62,650 nt of DNA, taken from NCBI GenBank assembly GCA_902362595.1, contig CABIXF010000022.1, forward strand, positions 1 to 62,650, in the 5' to 3' direction. The DNA comes from Bacteroidaceae bacterium (GTDB lineage Bacteria > Bacteroidota > Bacteroidia > Bacteroidales > Bacteroidaceae). The position numbers and the translations under genes were made by a program. Positions 51,891 to 61,053 of this stretch are shown piece after piece (positions within the stretch are counted from its first letter, which is position 1; the number at the start of each line of letters is the position of its first letter). The notes under the pieces are model-generated. The model saw only the letters and a list, made by a program, of their open reading frames with translations. It was not told the origin of the DNA and made no database searches.

Positions 51891-52514
51891 ATGGAAGAAA
51901 ACAATTCACAAGTGATATTCGATAAAAATGCGGTCGAGTTTGTGACCGTGGCCGCCGAATTTTGCGGTTTTATGGAACGGGTTTCCGACATGAAGCGCCG
52001 TGATTTTGTCGACAAATCCCTGAAACTCTTACCTCTTTTATACCTGAAGGCTTCGCTGCTTCCCGCCTGTGAGCGGATGGAAGAATCCGACCCCGAGACC
52101 TTTGTCACCGAGACCGACTATGAGGTGGTGCGGAGTTCGGTCGCCTCTCTTCTGGGCGAATACGACGATTTCCTCGAAGTCTTCCTCGACGACATGGCCT
52201 ACAGCGATACGCCCATCCATCAGAATATTTCCGAATGCCTGGCCGACATTTACCAGCCCCTCAAGGATTTCATCTGCGTGTTCCAGCTCGGACTGGAGCA
52301 GACCATGAACGACTCGCTGGCCATCTGCCGCGAACTGTTTGCCGAGTTCTGGGGACAGCGCCTGGTGAACGTGATGCGGGCTCTCCACGACGTGAAATAC
52401 CGTCAGCTGGCACACGGCGAGGAAACGGAAGAAGAATCATCTCCCCTTTATGAAGACAACTGCACCGAAGAAGAATTATACAAAGGCCTGGACATGGGCG
52501 ACGACGATGAATAA
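51891..52514 (+). CDS. DUF5063 family protein
   Basis: With the ATG at 51891 (MEENNSQVIFDKNAVEFVTV) 207 residues, helical and acidic, no signal peptide. Landmarks: FVDKSLKLLPLLYLKASLLP, LLGEYDDFLEVFLDDMAYSD, ISECLADIYQPLKDFICVFQ, WGQRLVNVMRALHDVKYRQL. First gene of a three-gene unit with an exonuclease and an rRNA methyltransferase. Function unknown. Confidence 0.88.
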   Translation: MEENNSQVIFDKNAVEFVTVAAEFCGFMERVSDMKRRDFVDKSLKLLPLLYLKASLLPACERMEESDPETFVTETDYEVVRSSVASLLGEYDDFLEVFLDDMAYSDTPIHQNISECLADIYQPLKDFICVFQLGLEQTMNDSLAICRELFAEFWGQRLVNVMRALHDVKYRQLAHGEETEEESSPLYEDNCTEEELYKGLDMGDDDE

Positions 52515-52532
52515 CCCTCAAATGCGAATCGA

Positions 52533-53174
52533 ATGGTAGAAATACAGAGCAAGATAGACAAGAAAATGGTTGCCGAACTGCCCAAAGTTTCTTTTCCCGG
52601 CCGCATTTTTATAATTTATACCGAGGCGGATGCCCGCAAGGCCATCGACTACCTCAACACGCATGTACTGGTGGGCATCGATACCGAAACCCGTCCGTCG
52701 TTCCGGAAGGGGACCGTCAACAAGGTGGCCCTGCTGCAGGTCTCCACTTACGACACCTGCTTCCTCTTTCGCCTGAACCACCTGGGCCTGCCCGACTTCC
52801 TCGAAGACTTTCTGCAGAACGACGTGCTGAAAATCGGCCTCTCGCTGAAGGACGATTTCGCCATGCTGCGCCGTCGCAACCGCAAGGACCCGCGCACCGG
52901 CAACTGGGTGGAACTGCAGGACTATGTCACGGCTTTCGGACTCGAGGAAAAGAGCTTGCAGAAGATTTACGCCCTCCTTTTCCACGAAAAGATTTCCAAG
53001 AGCCAGCGCCTGTCCAACTGGGAGGCCGACACCCTGACCGAGGCACAGCAGCTCTATGCCGCCACCGACGCCTGGGCCTGCGTCCGCATCTATGAATACC
53101 TGGAAGAGCTTCGCAGCACCGGCAAATACCGCGTGATACGTCCCGAAGCCCCCGAAAACATTCTCGACGATTAA
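52533..53174 (+). CDS. 3'-5' exonuclease domain protein (DnaQ-like/RNase D-like)
   Basis: A 213-residue DEDDy exonuclease: motif I LVGIDTETRPSF (D and E), motif II LKIGLSLKDDFAMLRRRN, motif III with Tyr EAQQLYAATDAWACVRIYEY. It has only the catalytic domain without HRDC. It lies 18 bp after DUF5063 and 17 bp before the methyltransferase, so the unit is likely linked to RNA processing, but the substrate is not shown. Confidence 0.92.
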   Translation: MVEIQSKIDKKMVAELPKVSFPGRIFIIYTEADARKAIDYLNTHVLVGIDTETRPSFRKGTVNKVALLQVSTYDTCFLFRLNHLGLPDFLEDFLQNDVLKIGLSLKDDFAMLRRRNRKDPRTGNWVELQDYVTAFGLEEKSLQKIYALLFHEKISKSQRLSNWEADTLTEAQQLYAATDAWACVRIYEYLEELRSTGKYRVIRPEAPENILDD

Positions 53175-53191
53175 CAACTTAAACCATACAA

Positions 53192-54379
53192 ATGAGCTAC
53201 AAGAAAGTATTTCTCAAACCCGGGAAGGAAGAATCGCTCAAGCGTTTTCACCCCTGGGTCTTTTCCGGTGCCATTGCCCGCGTGGAAGGAGAGCCGGAAG
53301 AAGGTGAGGTGGTCGATGTCTATACCTCGAAGAAAGAGTTCATTGCCTGCGGACATTTCCAGATAGGCAGCATCGCCGTGCGTGTGCTGTCGTTCCGCCA
53401 GGAACCCATCGACCATGACTACTGGGTGCGCCGTCTGCAGGTGGCCAAGGACCTCCGCTGTGCCCTGGGCCTGATTGGCAATCCCCGCAACAACACGTAC
53501 CGTCTGGTGCATGGGGAAGGCGATAACCTCCCCGGACTCATCATCGACGTGTACGACCATACCGCCGTCATGCAGGCACACTCTGCCGGCATGCACCTCG
53601 ACCGCATGGCCGTGGCCGATGCCCTCGAAGAGGTGATGGGCGATGTCATCCAGCACATTTATTACAAGTCGGAAACCACCCTGCCTTTCAAGGCCGATTT
53701 GCTGGCTACCGAAAACGGCTTCCTCAAGGGAGGCAGCCCGGAGAACGTGGCCATGGAAAACGGGCTGAAGTTCCATGTCGACTGGCTCAAGGGGCAGAAG
53801 ACCGGCTTCTTCGTCGACCAGCGTGAGAACCGTGCCCTGCTCGAACGCTATGCCAAGGGCCGCAACGTGCTCAACATGTTCTGCTACACCGGCGGCTTCT
53901 CGTTCTATGCTATGCGCGGTGGGGCCAATCTGGTGCACTCCGTGGACAGCTCCGCCAAGGCCATCGACCTGACCAACGAGAACGTGGCCCTCAACTTCCC
54001 CGGCGACACCCGTCACCAGGCCTTTGCCGAAGATGCCTTCAAGTTCCTCGACCGCATGGGCGACCAGTACGACCTGATTATCCTCGACCCGCCGGCCTTT
54101 GCCAAGCACCGCGACGCACTCCGCAATGCCTTGCGCGGCTACACCAAGCTCAACGCCAAGGCCTTCGAGAAAATCCGTCCGGGCGGCATTCTCTTTACCT
54201 TCTCCTGCTCACAGGTAGTCAGCAAGCAGGACTTCCGCAATGCCGTGTTCACCGCCGCCGCCCAGAGCGGAGGCAGCGTGCGCATCCTTCACCAGCTCAC
54301 GCAGCCCGGCGACCATCCGGTCAACATCTACCATCCCGAAGGCGAATACCTCAAGGGACTGGTGCTCTACGTGGAATAA
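53192..54379 (+). CDS. rlmI: Class I SAM-dependent rRNA methyltransferase (RlmI-like)
   Basis: A 395-residue protein: PUA domain at residues 1-75 (VFLKPGKEESLKRFHPWVFS) and Rossmann methylase domain with KTGFFVDQRENRALLERYAK, VLNMFCYTGGFSFYAMRGGA (SAM loop), DLIILDPPAFAKHRDALRNA (catalytic DPP) and LFTFSCSQVVSKQDFRNAVF. It methylates a cytosine of 23S rRNA in E. coli. The last gene in its operon; a bidirectional terminator follows. Confidence 0.93.
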   Translation: MSYKKVFLKPGKEESLKRFHPWVFSGAIARVEGEPEEGEVVDVYTSKKEFIACGHFQIGSIAVRVLSFRQEPIDHDYWVRRLQVAKDLRCALGLIGNPRNNTYRLVHGEGDNLPGLIIDVYDHTAVMQAHSAGMHLDRMAVADALEEVMGDVIQHIYYKSETTLPFKADLLATENGFLKGGSPENVAMENGLKFHVDWLKGQKTGFFVDQRENRALLERYAKGRNVLNMFCYTGGFSFYAMRGGANLVHSVDSSAKAIDLTNENVALNFPGDTRHQAFAEDAFKFLDRMGDQYDLIILDPPAFAKHRDALRNALRGYTKLNAKAFEKIRPGGILFTFSCSQVVSKQDFRNAVFTAAAQSGGSVRILHQLTQPGDHPVNIYHPEGEYLKGLVLYVE

Positions 54380-54401
54380 CCCTCGTCTGGAACCGACATA
54401 A

Positions 54402-54448
54402 AAAAAGCTGTTTCCCGTGCGGACCCTCCGCCAGTGAAACAGCTTTTT
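54402..54448. terminator. Bidirectional terminator
   Basis: AAAAAGCTGTTTC (54402-54414) pairs with GAAACAGCTTTTT (54436-54448). A/T tails on both sides serve both the methyltransferase operon and the convergent HAD gene. Confidence 0.85.
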
Positions 54449-54465
54449 CTGTATCCGGACCCCTG

Positions 54466-54921
54466 TCAGCCGAACAGCTTGCCCAGCAGTCCCTGTTTTT
54501 TCTTTTTCTTCTCCATGCGTCTTTCTTCCACTTCGCCCAGCTTCTCGTTCAAGGCTTCCTCCACCAGGTCGGCCAGCTTGATGCGGTTGTGGATAATCCG
54601 GTAGATACTTCCCCAGTCGAAAAGTCCGCCCAGGTTACGGTCGTCGATGAACACATCCGCCTTCAGCTTCCGCGAAAAGTGCTCGTGTCCCGACTTCTCC
54701 TCCGGATAATTCGTATTTACGGCATAAAACTCCAGTCCCCGCTGGCGGCAGAACTCCACCGCCTCTTCCAGTAGTTTGTCTTCTCTCACCGACCACAGAA
54801 TCAGGCGGTGTCCCTCCCTTTGCAGCATCTTCAGTGTCTCGATGGCAAACGGAATTTCCTTGCCGATTTCCGGGTAGCGGTGTTCCACAATCGTCCCGTC
54901 AAAGTCCACAGCTATGATCAT
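54466..54921 (-). CDS. HAD-like hydrolase (BT0820-like)
   Basis: A 151-residue small HAD protein: nucleophile motif MIIAVDFDGTIVEHRYPEIG (both Asp), motif II LILWSVRED, motif IV DVFIDDRNLGGLFDW. No cap domain. The C-terminal tail is very basic (RRMEKKKKKQGLLGKLFG). The substrate is unknown. Confidence 0.88.
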   Translation of the reverse strand: MIIAVDFDGTIVEHRYPEIGKEIPFAIETLKMLQREGHRLILWSVREDKLLEEAVEFCRQRGLEFYAVNTNYPEEKSGHEHFSRKLKADVFIDDRNLGGLFDWGSIYRIIHNRIKLADLVEEALNEKLGEVEERRMEKKKKKQGLLGKLFG

Positions 54922-54970
54922 ATTTGTTTCAGTTTAAGAAATGTACCTAAATATTCCGCTGCAAAAGTAG

Positions 54971-55015
54971 AAAAAGAAATGCAGAAATCCGTTGTGGATT
55001 CCTGCATTTTTCTTT
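54971..55015 (-). terminator. Terminator after the OmpA-family gene
   Basis: AAGAAATGCAG-AATCC (about 54974-54990) pairs with GGATT-CTGCATTTTTCTT (about 54996-55014) with small mismatches. On the minus strand the stem ends in an A/T-rich tail. It is 29 bp after the stop at 55044. Confidence 0.65.
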
Positions 55016-55043
55016 CTCATATTCTGTTATGATACTTCTTCTG

Positions 55044-56231
55044 TTACTTTACCATCCGGATAATGGCCGCACGGCTCAGTCGCGGATTTTCGTGGAACAT
55101 CGTGTCCACGCCGCCCTTGTGCTCCAGAATCAGCTGGTCCTTGTTCACTCCGTATTTGTCCACCAGCGTGTTGTACACGGCTTCCGCTCTCAGCTGGCTC
55201 AGTCGCTCGTTGAAGGCCTGGCTGCCCGTCTGCTTGTCGGCATAGCCCGTAATCACGAAGCGGTTTTCCGGATATTTCTTGATCAGGTGGGCATACGCCT
55301 CCAGGTTTACGGCCTCTTTCTGGCTCAGGTACGCCTTGTTGATGTCGAAGAAAGCCGTATATTCCATGGCATCCTGCAGCTTGTGGTCGGGGGTCATCAC
55401 CGGTGTGGCCGGCTGCGACTGCCGTTTCTCTTCCTCCAGTGTGTTCACGCGGTCTCTCAGGCTCGCATTCTCTTCGTGCATCTGGCGAAGCTGGCTCTGT
55501 ACGGCCTGCATTTCGGCTGCCGAGATGCCCGTGCCCTTGTTCCATCCTCTGGCCTTGAAGCGGTAGGTGGCACCCACCATCAGGGCTACCGAGCCTTCCA
55601 TGTTCTTTCCTCCGCGGATGCCGTCCAGCACGTCGTTGTTCACCGTGCCTCGTGCTTCCAGGTTCAGGTCCCATGCGGAGTTCAGGCGGAAGCGGTTGAT
55701 GAAGCCCACGGTACCGCTCAGCTCGTTGTCCTTGTGTTGGATGCCGCGCAGGTAACCGATTCCCACGTACGGGATGGCGTTGTACACCCGGTCCTCACGG
55801 TATCCGCAAATCAGGTTGGTCAGGTTCAGCATCACGTCGGTGTGCAGGTGAAGCATGCCCCATTTCGTGCGATACAGGTCTCTGTCCACGTGCTTGTAGG
55901 CAAAACCGCCGTCCTTGAGCGAGTAGCCCTTGGCCTGGTAGCCACCGAATCCCACACGCAGACTGATGCCCGGTGTGAACCATTTGCCTACGTTCACCTC
56001 AAAGGTCGGGGTAATCAGCTTGCCTGCCTTTCCCTTGCTGAAGTAGTCGCCCATGTACAGTTGCGCGCCTGCGTTGACCCCTGCAAACCAGTTGTCTCCG
56101 AACAGGTTGGTCTGTACCGTGTATTTTTCTGTTTTTTCTGCTTTCTCCTTGTTCACTGTCGTGTCTTGCGCGAACAAATGCATTCCTGTCATCAGTGCGA
56201 TGCCCAGCATGCAAATTGATTTCATATTCAT
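55044..56231 (-). CDS. OmpA-family outer-membrane protein
   Basis: A 395-residue protein with signal peptide (ICMLGIALMTGMHLFAQ). Residues about 35-235 are an 8-strand-type barrel (VQTNLFGDNWFAGVNAGAQL). A coiled region (MHEENASLRDRVNTLEEEKR) links to the C-terminal OmpA peptidoglycan-binding domain: ENRFVITGYADKQTGSQAFN and NERLSQLRAEAVYNTLVDKY. It anchors the outer membrane to the wall. It is last in the cluster and is preceded by a 126-bp gap with a strong hairpin. A second ATG at 56225 is also possible. Confidence 0.92.
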   Translation of the reverse strand: MNMKSICMLGIALMTGMHLFAQDTTVNKEKAEKTEKYTVQTNLFGDNWFAGVNAGAQLYMGDYFSKGKAGKLITPTFEVNVGKWFTPGISLRVGFGGYQAKGYSLKDGGFAYKHVDRDLYRTKWGMLHLHTDVMLNLTNLICGYREDRVYNAIPYVGIGYLRGIQHKDNELSGTVGFINRFRLNSAWDLNLEARGTVNNDVLDGIRGGKNMEGSVALMVGATYRFKARGWNKGTGISAAEMQAVQSQLRQMHEENASLRDRVNTLEEEKRQSQPATPVMTPDHKLQDAMEYTAFFDINKAYLSQKEAVNLEAYAHLIKKYPENRFVITGYADKQTGSQAFNERLSQLRAEAVYNTLVDKYGVNKDQLILEHKGGVDTMFHENPRLSRAAIIRMVK

Positions 56232-56271
56232 ATCCTCAATAGTTTAGTAAAATTCGTTTCTGTTTTATCTA

Positions 56272-56303
56272 TTGCGTCCCCTTCGGGAGGGAAGGGGACG
56301 CAA
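56272..56303 (-). other. 13-bp-arm hairpin before the OmpA gene
   Basis: TTGCGTCCCCTTC (56272-56284) and GAAGGGGACGCAA (56291-56303) are perfect inverted repeats around a 6-nt loop. No T tract follows on either strand, so rather than a terminator it may be an mRNA-stabilising or processing hairpin in the leader of the OmpA transcript. Confidence 0.6.
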
Positions 56304-56357
56304 GTTTGAGAATATAACAAGTGACCGAATCAAAATGTTCGAGGCACAAGAAAAAAA

Positions 56358-58163
56358 TTACTTCCAGAAAATGTAGCTTACGCCGAGGTTGGCATAAGGC
56401 ATCAGGGAGAACTCTCCGTTGGTCAGGGTTCTGGCCCCCGGGATGATGGCTCCTTTGTATGCTCTCATGGCTTCTTCCGCAAAGATACCCCACCGGTCGT
56501 TTACCCGGATGGTTTCTTTCAGACCGCCCTGCATGCCGAAGTAGTCCTTTCTGGCCGCTCCGTGGTGTGTGTACAGGATACCGGCAAACCCTTCCACCGT
56601 GCAGATTCGTTCGCGGTTGTATCCCGCAGCCAGGGCCGTGAAGTCCACCATGTAGTCTGCGCCGAGGGTCAGCGGGTAGGTATGTCCTCCTCTGCCGTAT
56701 TGGAGGTGTCCCACTTCCAGGTTCCCTCTCACGGACGCATACTGGCTGTATCTCCGTCCGTAGCTCAGGCTGAACTGTTGTCCCAGGTGGTGCATCATCT
56801 TCTTCAGTCTTGTGTCACCGATACGCATCGGGTAGCTGGCCCCTACGGCCACCGAAGCAAAGTTGTAGGGCTCAAAGAAGATGTCCTTCTTGTTCACGTC
56901 TTCTGCCCGTCGTCTGTATTGCACACCCATTTCCACGCTCAGGTTCTGCATTCTGCGGTCCTGGCTCTTTCTGCCGCCCACGAACGTCTGTGTGTAGTTG
57001 TTCCGGCTCCAGCGGGCCTGTCCGAACACGCCGATGCGGTCGTTCACGGCATACAGCAGCTGTCCGCCCGCCGTAGGGCCGATGAAGGGACGTACTTTCT
57101 TGGCATACGTTTTTCCTCGGTGGGCCACGCCACCCACTTCCACACCGCCGGTCAGGTTGACCTCCAGTTTGGGGTCGGTCACGCCGCAGTTGAACAGGCG
57201 GTTCAGGTTCAGCATTCCTTCCAGGCGCAGGCCGGCATACACCTCCTTGCGGGTATCCATCTTGCCGTCATCGGGCACCGTCCGGTGAAGACCTCCGAAA
57301 ATCGTACCGCGTACTCCCAGCGGCAGGAACCATTTTCCGATGCCTATACCCATCGCCGGTCCCACGGGTTCCAGCAGACCGTTCATCTGCGGTGCCCGGC
57401 GGACTCTGGCTGAGTAGTCTCCCTGAATGCCCACATAGAATTCGTAGAACAGGTTGTCCAGCACGTCCGCGTTGGGGCGGGGCAGGTTGTCCATCGGGAT
57501 GCCCGTAAAGCGGTAGGTCAGTCCCACCACAGCCTGTGCCCCGAGGTCGTATTTCTTTTGGGAATCTCTTCCGTCAATGCCGTCGGTAAAGAGGTTGAGA
57601 CGCGGTTCGGCAAACATCTCCAGGTGGCTGCCCAGCAGGTAGCTCACGTGCAGCCCCCCGAAGAGGGCCCCTGCATAATGCCGGCTGTCGTCCTTTGTCA
57701 GCTGGGTCGTGTATCCCCCCAGTCCGATTACCGTTTCCACGTTCCAGGCCGTCCGGTCGTTGTAGCCCCACACGTAATCCATGATGCGGAAGAGGTGGGC
57801 AATTTCCACGCCGCCCCGTTTCATCTGTTTGTTCTGTGCGCCCTCCAGGGTCAGGCGGTAGCTGTTGAACGAGGTGACATCCTTGGTCAGAGACACCCCG
57901 AATTCCTTGCTCATCGGCATCCAGGACCCTTCACCAGCCAGTTTGCTGGCCCCGCCGAAAGCCGAGACCGACACGTTCCGTCCTTTGGCCTGCGGGTCCA
58001 CCTTTCTGCCCTCGGGGATGTATCGTTTCTGGCGGATGTAGTCCATTGCATTGAAGAAATTCGCCTTCGTACTGTCGTTCGCTTCTTGTGCAGTCATGTG
58101 GCCGGGCAGGACGGCACATGCGCAGCAGGCCGCCGCGATATAATAATTCTTGATCGATTTCAT
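56358..58163 (-). CDS. Large outer-membrane beta-barrel protein, hypothetical
   Basis: A 601-residue protein with signal peptide (CCACAVLPGHMTAQ). Most of it is alternating aromatic/polar strands (FGVSLTKDVTSFNSYRLTLE, YAGALFGGLHVSYLLGSHLE, FIGPTAGGQLLYAVNDRIGV) and it ends in Lys after FW in NLGVSYIFWK, like a barrel C-terminus. No plug or TonB box is seen. It follows the 751-residue gene by 7 bp and is probably co-transcribed. Function unknown. Confidence 0.75.
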   Translation of the reverse strand: MKSIKNYYIAAACCACAVLPGHMTAQEANDSTKANFFNAMDYIRQKRYIPEGRKVDPQAKGRNVSVSAFGGASKLAGEGSWMPMSKEFGVSLTKDVTSFNSYRLTLEGAQNKQMKRGGVEIAHLFRIMDYVWGYNDRTAWNVETVIGLGGYTTQLTKDDSRHYAGALFGGLHVSYLLGSHLEMFAEPRLNLFTDGIDGRDSQKKYDLGAQAVVGLTYRFTGIPMDNLPRPNADVLDNLFYEFYVGIQGDYSARVRRAPQMNGLLEPVGPAMGIGIGKWFLPLGVRGTIFGGLHRTVPDDGKMDTRKEVYAGLRLEGMLNLNRLFNCGVTDPKLEVNLTGGVEVGGVAHRGKTYAKKVRPFIGPTAGGQLLYAVNDRIGVFGQARWSRNNYTQTFVGGRKSQDRRMQNLSVEMGVQYRRRAEDVNKKDIFFEPYNFASVAVGASYPMRIGDTRLKKMMHHLGQQFSLSYGRRYSQYASVRGNLEVGHLQYGRGGHTYPLTLGADYMVDFTALAAGYNRERICTVEGFAGILYTHHGAARKDYFGMQGGLKETIRVNDRWGIFAEEAMRAYKGAIIPGARTLTNGEFSLMPYANLGVSYIFWK

Positions 58164-58170
58164 GATGTTA

Positions 58171-60426
58171 TTACTGATTGTTGTAGATATCCAGCGCTGT
58201 CTCTATGATATCCTTGTTGAACTCTCCGTCATTTTGTGCCTTGGTAATCATCTTGGCATCCTTGTTGAAGCAGCTCACCAGGCAGATGGCTGCATCCGTC
58301 AGGCCGGCGTCGCCTTTCCGGGCCGCTACCACCGCCTTCAGGTACCAGGTCACCGCCTTGTCGGCCGGCATTTCCTCTAAGGCCTTCTCCGCCTCGTCGT
58401 TGCCTGCCGGTGTTTCCAGGGCCAGATTCATCACCACCCGGTTCTGTACCGACGAGTTACAGATGGTTTCAAACGTCCGTTGGGCCCGTGCCCGTTCTTC
58501 GGGTGTGTCTCCCCCCTGGAAGTAGCCTCCCATGGCCCAGGCATACGCTTTCACCAGGTCATATTCCGTATATTCGTCGGGAATCAGTTTGGCCATCACG
58601 CTGGCATTCTCGAAGTCGCCCGCCTTGATGTACATGCACAGCTGGTTCACCACCACTTCCACCGGGTTGATGATTTCCGTTCTTCCCGTGTCGATGTTTC
58701 TCCGTTCATAGTTCACGGTGAAAATCGTGCGGTTGATGAGCGGTTCCAGCACCTTCGTGTCGATGGTGTCCCGTTTCAGGTACTGCACCGCCAGCGTGTT
58801 GCCGGCCAGCACCCACGGACGCTTCATTTCCAGCGATTCGTCGTACGCCTTTCGTGCCACGGCCTCAATTTCCCGGTCGTCTTTCAGCAGTTGCAGCAGC
58901 TTCCAGTATTCATAGCGGGTGTACGTACCCTTGAGTCCCTTTTCCCGGTAGGCCTGCATCACCTCCTCGTCGTTCGGTTCGCGGTAGATGTCGTAGCGGC
59001 ACAGGTACTTCACTTGTCGCAGTCTCTCCAGGTAGGGCACAATCACCTCCCGGTATTCCGGGAAGGCTCTGACGCGCTGTCCCTGTTTGTCCATCTGTTC
59101 CGGCAGGGCTTCCACCACTTCCCGGATGCGGCGTGACAGGTCGGTCAGGCTGTCCTGTGCCAGCAGGTCGGCCACGTCGTTCCACGAAGCCACCTCTGCC
59201 TGCGGGTTTTGGTATGTCCGTTCGGCCACGCTGCGCGGCAGGCTGCCGATTACTTCCTGCTGGATTTTCAGCATACGTTTTCTCGCCAGGGCCAGGTTCT
59301 TTTGGTATTGCCCTTCCGGCGAGGAGGTACCCATCACGTGGAATTCCCTCAGCATGGCTCCCGGTTCGTTCAGAATCATTTTCAGTTTCTCGTCAATCAG
59401 CTGCAGGTTCTGCCGGTTCTTCGGGTCGTTGGTCAGTTGGTCCGAGTTGATTTCGAAGGTCAGTTCCACCTTGTCTTCCGTGTTGCGCTTTTCCACCTGT
59501 GCCTTTTCCGCGTATTTCTGGAAGTCCAGGTCTTTGGCCAGCAGGTCGTATTCCAGGAAGCCCAGCGGCCGCTTGTTCTCGCACGTATTAATCTGGTACG
59601 TCTTCCGGAACGGTACCCGGCGGTAAGTCTCTATGCTGAAATCGGCATAGCAGCTGTAGCTCCCGTTGGGGTCGGGCACGGTCAGCGTGTCCTGCCATTC
59701 GATGGTCATCCGGTCCGTGGTCAGCGGGGTGTCATTGACGAAGCGTGCCAGCGGGTCCCGTGACAGGTCGTATCCCATCAGTCGGGTTTGCGTGCGGTGG
59801 AATTCCTTTCCGTCGTACACCAGCGGCTTCAGAAACCCGATGGTGTCGTTGGTCGCGCAGTTCAGCACATACGGCTGGATTACCAGGCGCGAATACGTGT
59901 TTCCTTCCCGCCGCGGCACCACAAACGTGTTGTACGGATAAAACCGGTTGCCCATCAGGCGGCTGGCCTTCGGTTCCGGCTGAATCTGTTTCAGTTCTCC
60001 GGTCACAGTTACCTCCTGCAGCTGGATTCCTCCGTCCACCTCGAGGTCAATCTTCATCCGGTTGTTCACTTTCTCCAGCACCGACTTGCTCAGCCCCGGT
60101 TTGAACACCAGGGCGCCGTTGTCGGGCACCAGAATCTCGTAATACCCGTTGGCATCCGTTTCCACCCGTTGCCCTTCGTCCAGAAAGAGGGACATGTTCA
60201 GGTTATCCTTGTCCAGGTTTTCTTGCAGGTCTTCTGCCTCTGCCACTGTCTTGCAGCTGTAGATGTACACCGCGGCGTCCGTGAAAGGCACCTTCTTCTT
60301 GTTGGCGATGTTGTACACCGTGCCGCTTACCTTAATCATGCGTTGCGCCCATCCGGCCACCGGAGTCGCCGTGAGCGTCGCTACCAGTATGTATTTACCT
60401 ATACCCGATATCAATTTCTTATCCAT
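58171..60426 (-). CDS. Exported protein with carboxypeptidase-regulatory-like and OmpA-like domains
   Basis: A 751-residue protein with signal peptide (VATLTATPVAGWAQ). Residues 30-130 fit a carboxypeptidase-regulatory/Cna-B-like domain (VSGTVYNIANKKKVPFTDAA, YEILVPDNGALVFKPGLSKS). Residues about 330-430 resemble an OmpA-like peptidoglycan-binding fold (VELTFEINSDQLTND, FHVMGTSSPEGQYQKNLALA). The C-terminal third is helical and TPR-like (VNQLCMYIKAGDFENASVMA). It lies 15 bp after DUF3575 and 7 bp before the barrel gene. A structural or secretion role at the envelope is inferred. Confidence 0.78.
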   Translation of the reverse strand: MDKKLISGIGKYILVATLTATPVAGWAQRMIKVSGTVYNIANKKKVPFTDAAVYIYSCKTVAEAEDLQENLDKDNLNMSLFLDEGQRVETDANGYYEILVPDNGALVFKPGLSKSVLEKVNNRMKIDLEVDGGIQLQEVTVTGELKQIQPEPKASRLMGNRFYPYNTFVVPRREGNTYSRLVIQPYVLNCATNDTIGFLKPLVYDGKEFHRTQTRLMGYDLSRDPLARFVNDTPLTTDRMTIEWQDTLTVPDPNGSYSCYADFSIETYRRVPFRKTYQINTCENKRPLGFLEYDLLAKDLDFQKYAEKAQVEKRNTEDKVELTFEINSDQLTNDPKNRQNLQLIDEKLKMILNEPGAMLREFHVMGTSSPEGQYQKNLALARKRMLKIQQEVIGSLPRSVAERTYQNPQAEVASWNDVADLLAQDSLTDLSRRIREVVEALPEQMDKQGQRVRAFPEYREVIVPYLERLRQVKYLCRYDIYREPNDEEVMQAYREKGLKGTYTRYEYWKLLQLLKDDREIEAVARKAYDESLEMKRPWVLAGNTLAVQYLKRDTIDTKVLEPLINRTIFTVNYERRNIDTGRTEIINPVEVVVNQLCMYIKAGDFENASVMAKLIPDEYTEYDLVKAYAWAMGGYFQGGDTPEERARAQRTFETICNSSVQNRVVMNLALETPAGNDEAEKALEEMPADKAVTWYLKAVVAARKGDAGLTDAAICLVSCFNKDAKMITKAQNDGEFNKDIIETALDIYNNQ

Positions 60427-60441
60427 AAGTCCAGATTGTTT

Positions 60442-60984
60442 TTAGAACACATAGCTGCACGTCACAGCCACCTCTGTCGGTACGTACTTCATTCCCTTTG
60501 CGTTGTATTCCGCCTTGTTCATATTCGTACCTTCGGCGTACTTTTTCTCTCTGTACCACATCACGCCGACTCCGGCCGAGAATTCCAGGTTGAAGTGTTT
60601 GCATAGCGGCCATGCATACCCGTAGGTCAGTCCCGGTCCTGCAGCGTCTCCGCGGTGCGTGGTTCCTTCGTGCGCTACGAAGTACCTCATTCCGCTCACT
60701 GACAATCCGACAAACGACCGTGCCATCGGCCTTCCCGATATCCAGTATCTGATTTCCGCCTGCGCTCCTTTGAGCTGCACGTCCAGCGGGTTCTTGTTCA
60801 GCCCGTAAAACACAGTCCCTTCCAGGCTGAACCGTGGAGCTGTCACCAGTTCCACCGAGAGATTGGGTGTCAGGTTTCCCCAGAGCAATGCATTGGTTTT
60901 CACCGCAGCCAGTTGGGCTTGAGCCGCACCGCTGCCGGCGAGCAGCATCCCTCCCAGGACCCCCCACCTAGTTAACCTTTTCAT
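60442..60984 (-). CDS. DUF3575 family outer-membrane protein
   Basis: A 180-residue protein with signal peptide (GVLGGMLLAGSGAAQAQ). The mature part matches DUF3575: AAVKTNALLWGNLTPNLSVE, RFSLEGTVFYGLNKNP, AEIRYWISGRPMARSFVGLS, LEFSAGVGVMWYREKKYAEG, and ends in a barrel-like aromatic CSYVF. DUF3575 genes often accompany fimbrial-type loci in Bacteroidales; no fimbrillin gene is here. It is 69 bp after wcaJ in the same orientation. Confidence 0.85.
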   Translation of the reverse strand: MKRLTRWGVLGGMLLAGSGAAQAQLAAVKTNALLWGNLTPNLSVELVTAPRFSLEGTVFYGLNKNPLDVQLKGAQAEIRYWISGRPMARSFVGLSVSGMRYFVAHEGTTHRGDAAGPGLTYGYAWPLCKHFNLEFSAGVGVMWYREKKYAEGTNMNKAEYNAKGMKYVPTEVAVTCSYVF

Positions 60985-61053
60985 AAAATAAATTCTTGTT
61001 TTGTTTTGATTTATGTAGTTTTCGTTAAGTTCGTTTCGGTGCCGCGTACTGTC

